This document shows, in pieces, positions 55,440 through 64,000 of a stretch of 64,000 nucleotides of DNA. The notes beneath the pieces are model-generated. The model did no database searches. It saw only the letters and a program-made list of their open reading frames with translations, and was not told the origin of the DNA. Where the stretch lies: positions 34,355,741-34,419,740 of the forward strand of contig CM041465.1 in the NCBI GenBank assembly GCA_023213395.1. The letters run 5' to 3'. The translations under genes and the position numbers were made by a program. Source of the stretch: Cycas panzhihuaensis (Eukaryota > Cycadophyta). Numbering within the stretch: the stretch's first letter is position 1; each line of letters opens with the position of its first letter.

Positions 55440-56754
55440 CTATCCCTAACTCCTTTGATACTCCGTGATGACTCTCTCCGATGAGTCCATCCCGACGATC
55501 AGGGAGTTCGTCCCATCCACTCACCAACAATGAGTGGTGCGGTGACATAGTGCGGTATCTCACACGCAGCCAATACCGCCCGACACTAGTAACAAAGTTA
55601 AATCTAGCATCAGGACTTACGCTCGGCAATACCTCCTCGTGGACGAGGTATTGTACAAGAGGTCCTTTGATGGGATCCTTCTCCGCTGCGTCACCGCTGA
55701 CGAAGCCGACCGGGTGCTTCGCGAATGCCACCACGGCATTTGTGGGGTCACTTTGGGGCCGATCATGGCTCAGAGGATCCTCCGTATAGGCTACTTTGGC
55801 CATCTCTTTTTAAAGACGCCCACGCCTTTGTGCTGAAATGTCGGCGATGTCAAGAGCATGCCAACATTTCCCATGTGCCTTTCGAGACTTTGCACCCTAT
55901 TGTTTCGCCATGGCCTTTCGCTCAGTGGGGATTAGACCTCATCGGGGCTATTTCCCCGCCTTCGTCGTCACAGCACAAGTTCATCTTGACTGCCACGGAG
56001 TATTTCACCAAATGGGCGGAGGCCATCCCTTTGATCACTACCCCCGGCAAAACGATTGCCACATTCATCTATCAGCACATCATTTGCCGCTTCGGGATTC
56101 TGGACGTCACGATTCACGACAATGGAACCCCTTTGTAATAAGGAGGTGGATGAGCTTTGAGAAGTTTAAAATCTCCCATAAGACTTCCTCTCCTTACTAC
56201 CCTCAGGCAAATGGCCAGGTGGAGTCTTTTAACAAGACTCTTATCAACATCCTCAAGAAAACCGTCGGTCAATCCCAAAGGGATTGGCACCTTCACCGCC
56301 TCCGCCTTATGGGCTTATCGCATTCCGTCTGATCCGCCACGGGAATGACCCTGTTCTCCACGGTCTACGGATCGAGGCGGTACTCCCATTGGAGGTGGAG
56401 ATTCCTTCCTGCGAGTCTCCTTGAGGTTTCATCGACGATGAGTCGATCCGCGGTGCACGCCTTTGGACCTCGAAGCTTTGGATGAGAGACGCCAGCCGCT
56501 ATCGTGCTAACCTAGCATCCAAAGCCCGTTCACAAAGGGCCCACGATAAACACTGCGTTCCCGCCCTTTGTTTCACGGGACTATATCCTCAAGCTCGAAT
56601 ATCTCCATGACCGTTGACCAAATTCCAACCCTTGGTCGGTCCTTTTGTCATTATCGAATCTCTCGATAATGGTGCCTATAGGATAGCCACCACGGAGGGG
56701 CTCGAATTTGAGAAAGCCGTTAATGGGATGTTCCTTAAGAAGTTTTACGCTTGA
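55440..56754 (+). pseudogene. pol: gypsy integrase (Gy-G)
   Basis: N-terminal H-P-L-T-N-N-E-W region (55515-55540). HHCC finger: H-H-G-I-C-G near 55730-55747, then KCRRCQEHANISH near 55837-55876. Core QWGLDLIGAI (55922-55950), IHDNGTPL (56113-56138) and NGQVESFNKTLINILKK (56210-56262), so D,D,E are all present, the last at NGQVE. C-terminal FVIIESLDNGAYRIATTEG-type sequence (about 56645-56705) ends at TGA 56752-56754. Two to three indels, e.g. at 56135 and 56157, break the frame. Closest homologue in the window is 1-1218. Confidence 0.93.
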
Positions 56755-57447
56755 CCCTTCTACGATCCCTCGCCTGCCCGAATGAGCCTAAACTACCATC
56801 TTAGGTTGTCCCCATTCTTCCGTGGCGTGTAGAATGGCTATTTAAGATGGACCCCGCTTTGTCTCTCTGGTTCCGTCCGCGGAACCCGCGTTCCCGTATC
56901 CTCTTGGGAACCTTGGTCCTCTCGCTTGGGCATCTCCCAACCGGAGGACGCTTGGGGCATTGTTGCCCCTCTTTCTGTCTGGCGTTTCCTTCGCATATGC
57001 GGTTATGCTCTCCTGCAGATATGTATGCCGTCCTACTTCCTAACCTCACACCTCCATGTCGTCCCGCTCACGGCGTGGGTGTGTGTGCCCTGATTAGGCG
57101 TGTGGTTATACATGGAAGGAAGCGTGTGCATCATACTATAAAATGTTCATAACATGAATCACCTACTACACAACATAACACTCACCCCATGCATATATAC
57201 ATATCAAAATCATGTCATCATACATCACAGGAAGCCGGTGTCCTTGGGGGTACAATCATATGGTCCTATATATGACCCACAGGCTTAGTGCTTTCCTCCG
57301 CCAAACTGTCCATCCATGTTCATCTGCTGTGGCCCATACAGGTTACCTCATTGCTAGGTCCTCCTACCCTTGGCGGCCACCTGTTGCCTGTTTTCTAAGT
57401 GTTGCCTTCATCACTGATCATCTGCTTGGACTTTGTGTCACCTATGT
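56755..57447 (+). other. spacer between integrase and extra RNase H (Gy-G)
   Basis: Collinear with 1219-1909. It contains the TATA-like ctatttaag at about 56838-56846, a pyrimidine-rich stretch, and an AT-rich block with ataaaatg near 57135-57145. No gene. Gy-D has the PMD gene inside this spacer. Confidence 0.55.
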
Positions 57448-57934
57448 ATGCATCACATCTTTACCGACGGCGGAAGCGCGGTAACCCTGAACCTTCACAA
57501 GCGTGGATTCTCATGACCCTTCCGGTTATGATCTCCTCCGCTCTGGGATCTTCCTCCGGAGGCTACCAACAATGAAGCCGAGTATACATTGCCATCGAAG
57601 CCCTTACCGAGTGCCCTTCGTTTCCATGCGGACCCATTGTTTTGCTCTGCGACTCTCAAGTTGTGGTGTCTCATCTCACCCAGGTCTAGGGTGCGATGCC
57701 CTCACTTGAGGACTCTTGCCGCCGCGGATCCCTCTGGCCCGTTTCTCTTGTTGATATCCAAGATATCCCTCGGGCTCTCAATCCGAGGCGAGATAGCCTT
57801 GTTCGCCTCATCCTTGGCCCGCCTTTGTCTCGCCTGGCCAGTCACAGAGTCTTGCTTGGCCTTCCTGCCGCCCAAGAGCCTCGGGTAGTTAGTCGCTCAG
57901 CTTGATCTGCTCGCACCTCGAAATCGGGTTGCTA
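57448..57934 (+). pseudogene. extra RNase H ORF downstream of integrase (Gy-G)
   Basis: ATG at 57448 gives MHHIFTDGGS, so the first catalytic Asp is intact right after the start codon. Further pieces: ATNNEAEY near 57565-57590 (Glu), LLCDSQVVVSHLTQ-type sequence near 57640-57682 (Asp, in another frame) and a D-I-P-R-A-L-N...D-S-L near 57760-57800. Frameshifts after the tenth codon and later destroy it. The same layout is seen in Gy-A and Gy-D, so the ORF was fixed in the family before the copies separated. Confidence 0.82.
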
Positions 57935-58235
57935 ACGAGGTAAAACTATGGTACCCACCATTTGTTCCCCATGTGGTCTGCATGCTCCTTTGCATTCATT
58001 GTGGTGGGGCACCCCCTCTTTGTCTCTTTCTCGATCGGTTTCGGTGGCTCATGGCGGCCCTATGTTGTCTCCACCGCCAGCTTTCGTATCCACGCGTTCG
58101 CCACGAAACTTCATGGCACCCTTGCCTCTTGATCGATCTTGATTGATATATCTATATACACATGTACTCGGCGGTTGTGTTGCGGCGATTCGCCATCGCA
58201 TCGGGCTTCCGGCGGCGAGGCTCTGCGCGAGGCGA
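57935..58235 (+). other. untranslated stretch before 3' LTR (Gy-G)
   Basis: Matches 2401-2689. gcgcgaggcga directly before the LTR (58225-58235) is the only purine-rich candidate for a polypurine tract. Confidence 0.5.
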
Positions 58236-60775
58236 TGTTCCGGCTTCAGGGAATGGATCTGGAATCAGACTCGGGTAAGTGCGGTATGTCTCTAGCATTA
58301 TCATCACTTTTATGTCTTGATTATGCCTTACATATTTGCATGCGTATGACTTTGTGGGCGGCTGGTCGTCGTCCACACTATGTTTAGCCTATGGCGGTAT
58401 AGCGGGGGCACACTCTTAGCGAGTGTGGCACCACAGTGACCGTATTACTTCGATCGCCTCCTCTCTCCTGGACCCACCGGGTTCGCCACCTCCACCGTGT
58501 GATGTCTCATCGTCGCTTGGTTAGCTTGCCACCTCATTTGGGGGCCTATTTACGCTCCGTGGGCCGTTTCTTGGCTTGTTTGCTCCGGGTGGGTGTTTTA
58601 GTTGTCCTTTCGCTTTTTCGGCCTTTTGCCCCCAGCCTGGCCGGGTGGGCGGGCCCCATTGTGTCTCTGGTGCATCTGCCAGTAATCTTGTGATCTGTAG
58701 TGATCTTGTGATCTGCATTGGAATTTTCAGCGATCATTTGGAATATTGTGATCGCTAAAATTTCCATGATCTGACATCTCTGTTGTTTTTAAAATCCGCG
58801 GTGGCAATTTCGCATTTATTGCGAAGCGCCCGCGTGGTTCGCCTTTTTCCCTTCGGTAGGTACTATTCGGCGTACTTTAGGGTTTTGCTTTAGTACTTAA
58901 GCATCTTTTGGGACCTTTTTGGATCTTTTACTCACTTTGGAAGTTACTCTCAAGAAAACTCTCTCTTGCTACGCCTTTCTGCTCGTCTGCAACCGGACTG
59001 CACTCTTCATACTTGACTCTCCTTGACTCGGTTGAGACATTCTCTCAACCCCTCAGCGCCTTGGAGAGGGCTCCTTTGAAGTGGTTTCTAGCGGTCTCTA
59101 TCCAGCGGTCCATGAGCCCCACGTTTGCGTGTGTTCTCCATCATACTCGTAGCAGGGCCTCAAACACCTTTCTGCTCCAGATCTGGGCAGTTTTTCCAGC
59201 CCTCCTTCATTGTCCTTCGGCTGAGGCAAGTCCCTTGCCTCTTCCTCCCAGGTACTCTTTACTTTTTGTTAAGTTCTTTGCAATATTCTTGCTCCAGCTC
59301 ATTTGTTCATGTTTGTTGCTTGAAGTTTGATCCTCTTTCCTTTGTGAGGGCTGCATTCCACTTTCTCTTGCCTCTTACTGCGTTTCTTTGTCAGGCGTGG
59401 CGTGAGGGTTGCATAGGCTTTGGGAGAGGAGCTGGGTGGATTAGTACCACCTTCCACGCTCCCGAAGTGGCTCCAAGCCCTCCAAAGATTCCCTCTCGCC
59501 TCATGTTGCTCTTGGCCATCTAAACAAGGGTTTAGAGACTCAGGTGTGCCCAAACCCGGTGACATCACGAGTTGCGTGCTGATTTGGGACCCCTGCTCGG
59601 TTTGGGAATCATTCGTAGTTCTCAACTACCATTCGTGGCTTGCCTTTGCTCCCGATTACGGTTTGCTCCCGTAGCATCCGGTTCCCGTGGGTGTCTTTGG
59701 GTCTTTCTTGCCCCTTCTTGCGGTAGTTTTCCGACCTTGAGTCTTGACTTTCTCCTCGCTGCCCGTGGCTCTTGGGGAGGTTTGGGCACCATCTCATGGC
59801 GGTAGGCCACTCAGGAGCTTACCTTGTTGTTTCCTTTCATTTGGATCGTTCTTCTTTGGTATTTTCCTTATTGGACTAACATTGATGCATGTACATTTAG
59901 ACTCTCGTTTATGTTGTTAGACATATATTGCTAGATCTTTGTGTTGCATATAGGTGTCTCCCTCGGCGGGAGGGAGACCTTTGTTGCTCTGGTACTCGGG
60001 GCCACGGAGAGCGTTGCCGTTGCCCCTTCCACGTGGCGTCCCTTGCATGTGTCATATTTTATGCTATCTCATTTGCTAGTTAGCGTTTCTTTCCTTCCTT
60101 CGGTATCGCATTTACTTTTCACGGGAAGGTAAGGAAGCCCCTTTCGCTTGCCACATTTCATATCCCAGATGCAGCTGTGAGTGGTTGGGTGCTCCTCCGG
60201 AAGGCTACGCCATCTCTCACGCTTTCGGCCCAGGTGCACGCTTTGTCCCCTTGCACCTTGCTTTTTACCTTTTATTCCTTTCCTAGTAATTAGAGCATCG
60301 AAAGATTAAAAGGAAAATTGCCTTTTGTATTAGTTTGCAATTTGTTTGCCTTGTTGCATGTACTTTTGTTATTCGTAGGAAAGGTTGTAGGAGTCTTCTT
60401 CTCCCTTACCCTTCCTCCCTCTTCCTTAGCCTTGAGCACCTTGCTTCACGCATCGCTCGTATACAGTTAGTTTGCATAGGATTGTTCTTGGCCTATCCTT
60501 GTTAGGTTCTTTCTCTCTCCCTTGGCCACCCAAGGGTGGGAGGGCCTACTCCCAGTCAACCCGGATTCGTCCTCGTATCTTCGCCCTTCGCTCAAGGTGG
60601 TGAAGGGTCACCCAGTAGTAGCCATACTCCATTGCAGATCCCGAACTCGCGCTCCGGCGCACGGGGCGCTCTGCGTGGTAGTTGCTTGCCTTGTAGGTTC
60701 CACTTCCCTCTGGTTTCGTCACCATCTCTCCCCCGCGCCTATCAGTCAGGCGGTTATCCCGTAGCAGCGCGTCCA
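58236..60775 (+). repeat. 3' LTR of Gy-G (2540 bp)
   Basis: TGTTCCGGCTT...GCGTCCA, followed by target duplication caatc (60776-60780). The tacttaagc block (about 58894-58902) aligns with the TATA of Gy-D. The G-box is changed to cgcgtgg. Confidence 0.95.
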
Positions 60776-60780
60776 CAATC

Positions 60781-61669
60781 CCATAAGAAGTATTAGGCTA
60801 GTCGTATTATCTCTGATTGCTGGATTTGGGTCCAGGTTAATTATTTTGGCCTTGGCTTTGAGACTATTTTTATTAGAGTTGAGGAGCTTGTTGACTATAA
60901 GGATATTATATTTGTTGTCTACCTTTGCCTCTTCCGTGGGAATTACCACCTCTACAAGAGGATTGACCTTTATTTTTAGTATAAAAAAGATCTTCTTCCA
61001 CTTTAAAAGTAGCACCGATTAGATCTAATATAGTGGTAAAGTTGGTATCAAAGGTCTTATTAAATTCTATGAACTTATTATCAAGAGCCTCAAAGTTTAG
61101 GGTCTTTAAGGTGCCACTAGATTGAAGACTTCCTAGTAGATTTTTGTAATTTTTTATATGGAGACATGACTAAATCAATAAAGCCCATGTAATACATTAA
61201 GTCTTGAAATCTTTATTAATGGACTACTTGATTGGATAAAGGAGATTGATTGTCTCACTTGCATGTCCTTTTTGCATTTTCAATTTATTCATCTTTAACA
61301 CTAAGTGAATAAATTCTAAGTCTGATTTAGTATCAAAGTTCTTCTTGAGAACTTCAAGAACTTTCCATACTGTATTATGTATAGCTTCATCAATGAGATT
61401 ATGTAGGGAATAGTAAGTAATAAGAAGTATCCCTGCATAGATTTTATCATCATCAAGTTCCCATTGGCACTTGGCTACAACTTTAATAGGAGTAGCTGGA
61501 GAAGTTTCTCTAGAAGCAGTTGTGGTAGTTATAGTAGTAACAAATAGTATACGTTGTAAGTAATCTCTCCAAAGACCTTCATACTTTGCATCATTTCTAA
61601 CACTAGCACGTCTAAATTTTCTTTCCTTTTAAGAACACAGTTCACATTTTACTTGAACTGTGAAGACAT
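60781..61669 (-). pseudogene. gag: copia gag (Co-M2)
   Basis: Minus strand, ATG 61669 (MSSQFK, then a stop). After a frameshift near 61620 the UBN2-type capsid frame is clear: KCQWELDDDKIYAGILLITY near 61470-61410, V-W-K-V-L-E-V-L-K-K-N-F near 61380-61345, FIHLVLKMNKLKMQKGHASE near 61310-61250 and then a Gly/Arg/Ser-rich stretch at 60950-60910 before the Gy-G junction at 60781. It continues into the zinc knuckle at 47633. Confidence 0.85.
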
Positions 61670-61837
61670 GGTATCTTTTAAGAAGGAAAGAAATGAACAA
61701 GGGATTATAACAGTGATGATAATAAATGACTAATAATTATTTATAAATGGGAGATGTAATAAAGTAGTGTAGCAGAAGGAAGAAGAAGTGAGAATGGTTT
61801 CTCAAAGATAAAGGGAGCAACTTAGAGAAAAGTCACC

Positions 61838-62037
61838 AACACTTGTGACAAATATTATTCTAATGTAGTAGGAATATGAGAAGCACTATGATGAAAATTG
61901 ACCATTAACACTTGTGGCAAATATTAACCTGATACAAAAGGAATATGAGAAGAATTATAATAAAAATTAGCCATTAACACTTGTGGCAAATATTAACCTG
62001 ATGCAACAAGAATATAGAAAGTACTATGATTATGATT
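61838..62037 (-). repeat. three ~72-bp tandem repeats in Co-M2 leader
   Basis: Unit begins aacacttgtg(a/g)caaatatta and includes gaatatgagaag-actatgat; three copies starting near 61838, 61916 and 61976, the middle one shortened. Confidence 0.75.
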
Positions 62038-62845
62038 AAACTATGGATCACCTTTTATAAATAAGTAAGTAATTAATATACAAGATTGTAGGCCAATGTG
62101 GAAGCTAATATCATTAGATATACACAACTTGAAACTCAAATGTAAGATGTGTAATCAACCCAATAACCTCTAACTTGTGTCCAACATGTAGTTTAGGTTG
62201 TTGAAGGGATGCTTAGGCTTCTAGTAGAAATAAGTTGGCCTTCACTTGCAATACATGTAATTATGCTTGGTGATGAAATCTATGTCACAACAGAGCCTAG
62301 GCACTCCCAATCCTCACCTAGTTCACTTATATACCTCCTCCTAAGAGTGGTACGTGCATACCCATGGCTATGATGGATATTGGATTAAGTATATTTTAAT
62401 CTTATATTAAAGTTTCAGCTTTCCTGGTTGGTTATTAGGATGATCCTTAATTGAGGCACTATGGTATAACTAACCAAACCTCACTAATATTTTGGTTTAG
62501 TCTAGTCTCAACTTGAAATCCACACCTCCTTTATGGCATGGTATTCTACCAACCAAGGTATATCAACCTTGGTGAGTATGTGAATAGGTATAATTTATAT
62601 CAAACATACATATAACTGAAAATAGAGTGCTTGCTTGGAGTACTTTTGGAGTGCTTACTTAGAGTATCTTTAGAGTGCTTTCTTCAAGTGACTTTAGAAT
62701 GCTAAAATGTAATGATGATAAATGAGTGAGGACACTAGATATTGCTCTAATCTAGGTGTTTTTTTTTTTTCTCTTCTATAATAGGCTTTTAAGCCTTATA
62801 AAAAGAAGGGAGAGAATTTCTTCACTTTTCTTTAAAACAAAAATG

Positions 62846-63140
62846 TAGTTTTCACTAAAATAGTAATAACTTTCTCCTACGATAATGAGATTGAGTGATA
62901 ATTTTTTTGATACAAACTAGACTCAGAGTTGCATCTTTAGGAAGTAGAATTAGGTCCAAATGAGTTCTGGAAAATATTTAGTAGTCTTATAAAGTTAGTA
63001 GAATATATTTTTCCAAAATTCTTACTAAAAATAACCACTGTTCACTAAAATAGTAATGACTTTCTCATAATGTAATGAAATTGGATGCTAATTTTTGCAC
63101 TAGAAACTAGACTTAGAGCCTTATCTTTAGCAATTATAAT
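62846..63140 (-). repeat. ~203-bp imperfect tandem duplication in Co-M2 leader
   Basis: ttcactaaaatagtaatnactttctc occurs at 62850 and 63053, each followed by taatga-attg--tg-taattttt, aaactagact-agag and atctttag in the same order. Confidence 0.75.
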
Positions 63141-63691
63141 TGGCTCAATTGGAGGTCTATAGAAGTTTTTACAGACCTATGAAGTTCAATAAGCAGATTT
63201 TATTTCTGCCAAAAATTTGGCTTGCAAACATCTCATCAACACATGATACCATATGAAATTTCCATTATTTTTTTATCACCAAGATCCCAATATGGGTAAG
63301 GTGAGAGCATACAATGATGAATATTTTAAATGGCTCTAAATTCTTTAAAAAAATGGGTAGAACCTCCCCTTACAATTATTCTTCTAAAAGCTAGAAAATT
63401 TTTGGTACCATTTCCACTTGTTAAATGGACAAAAAGAGGGGAAAGAAAAGAAGAATGAGATAGCATAAATGGCTACCAAAGGATTAGAATCCTTGGGCCT
63501 TACAACTCCATATATTATTCTTCCAAACTTGTAAAATAGAAAGGGAAAGCAAATAATATTAAATATACTATGATAAAAACTTGAAAATATTTCTAAATCT
63601 ACTTTCACAATCTCCTTCACCACTTGGATTGTGGGGGAGAAGGAAGTGATGGCTCCATTGCAAGTTCAAGTGAGGAATATAAAGGAAGCAA

Positions 63692-63703
63692 GCTTTAATA
63701 CCA
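63692..63703 (-). other. primer-binding site of Co-M2
   Basis: Minus strand TGGTATTAAAGC, two transitions from the iMet site, 2 nt after the LTR. Identical to the mutated site in Co-3. Confidence 0.88.
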
Positions 63704-63705
63704 AA

Positions 63706-64000
63706 TGAAAAGAGTGGATTTATCCTTCATCTCTATGTACTAAACACATAGGTAAATATGGGAGCAAGAGAGAATTGAGAGAAAGAGAGTAGTTCTTACA
63801 AAATGGGGAGATAAGAATCAGCCTCCTCAATTGAGCTTTTACTTTATCTTAAGAGAGGGAGCATTAGATTTAGGTGAAATGAAATTACATATAATTAACA
63901 TGAAAGTGCATTTCACTTAAGTGATCTAATTTAAAGTTTACTTAAGATCCTTTTTAGAAACAATCAACTAATGTAATAACCTCGTGATATTAACCCATTT
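63706..64000 (-). repeat. 5' LTR of Co-M2, cut by window end
   Basis: Plus strand TGAAAAGAGTGGATTTATCC, aligning with 43243 onward for all of the 295 bp seen. The remaining ~250 bp lie beyond the window. Confidence 0.9.

Larger units (their letters stand above)
47639..60775 (+). mobile_element. Gy-G: structurally complete Tat-like Ty3/gypsy (13.1 kb)
   Basis: Two LTRs of 2532 and 2540 bp with a perfect 5-bp target duplication. Internal order: gag, protease, reverse transcriptase, RNase H, integrase, spacer, second RNase H. RT-integrase order after protease is gypsy. The D-I-N-N-A-C-P-K-D RT motif, the long LTRs and the second RNase H point to the Tat lineage. Small indels break every frame. 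It is the youngest layer of its stack, inside Co-M2. Confidence 0.93.
61670..63691 (-). other. leader of Co-M2 (2 kb), rich in tandem repeats
   Basis: No coding sequence between primer site and gag. It contains three ~72-bp tandem repeats (61838-62037), a cluster of gagtgcttncttnnagta repeats (62627-62705) and an imperfect ~203-bp tandem duplication (62846-63140). Only faint likeness to the pre-gag module of Co-1/2/3 is seen. Confidence 0.6.
43243..64000 (-). mobile_element. Co-M2: minus-strand copia, interrupted by Gy-G, runs off window
   Basis: 3' LTR at 43243-43787, then RNase H, RT, integrase, protease and zinc knuckle on the minus strand to 47633. The Gy-G insertion follows, then gag (60781-61669), a 2-kb leader, primer site and the start of the 5' LTR (63706 onward). 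Left flank agaag (43238-43242) should be its target duplication; the right copy is outside the window. Without Gy-G it is at least 7.6 kb. Confidence 0.92.

Noticed and set aside
1-64000. tRNA genes, CRISPR arrays, bacterial operons, host exons
   Set aside because: Read through for tRNA A/B boxes with acceptor stems, regular spaced repeats and conserved host-protein motifs; the tRNA-like sequences found are only primer-binding sites and nothing else qualified.

Overview
This window looks like intergenic DNA from a large, repeat-filled land-plant nuclear genome. Almost every recognisable segment belongs to plant LTR retrotransposons: Ty1/copia elements with tRNA-iMet primer sites, and Ty3/gypsy elements of Tat-like and chromovirus type. 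The copies are old, full of stop codons and stacked inside one another. I found no intact host gene, tRNA, rRNA, bacterial operon or CRISPR array. A gymnosperm, or another plant that rarely purges old insertions, fits best, but that is inference.

Layout: 1-5255 is the 3' part of a plus-strand Tat-like gypsy (Gy-A: integrase, extra RNase H, 2.6-kb LTR). Gy-A sits inside an older relative, Gy-D (5256-12122), which carries an antisense plant-mobile-domain (PMD) gene, the extra RNase H and a 2.7-kb LTR. Gy-D is inserted in a chromovirus integrase (12123-12890), followed by a minisatellite (13222-13447). A complete copia, Co-1, occupies 13947-23333 with TSD tattt. A minus-strand copia, Co-M1 (23339-26088 plus 36150-37272), is split by plus-strand copia Co-2 (26089-36144). 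Co-2 is itself split by a 3.05-kb minus-strand gag-only element, TRG (29910-32960, TSD acttc), whose gag ORF is open for 277 codons. Co-3 (plus strand, starting at 37273) is cut in its reverse transcriptase at 43243 by minus-strand copia Co-M2, which runs off the window end. Co-M2 is split just before its zinc knuckle by Gy-G (47639-60775, TSD caatc), a structurally complete Tat-like gypsy with 2.5-kb LTRs.

Three things deserve most attention. First, a ~480-nt non-coding module lies directly upstream of gag in three otherwise diverged copia elements (18119-18605, 27938-28430, 39218-39704). Second, a separate RNase H ORF lies downstream of the integrase, in addition to the normal RNase H, in all three Tat-like copies. 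Third, Gy-D carries an antisense PMD gene with its own TATA box and intron-like gaps, at a place where Gy-A and Gy-G have only a short spacer.

The nesting gives a relative order of insertion: chromovirus before Gy-D before Gy-A on the left; Co-M1 before Co-2 before TRG, and Co-M1 before Co-3 before Co-M2 before Gy-G on the right. The AT-rich copia copies have decayed largely by C-to-T change (Gln codons to stops). The GC-rich gypsy copies differ mainly by small indels, which could partly reflect sequencing error at modified cytosines.
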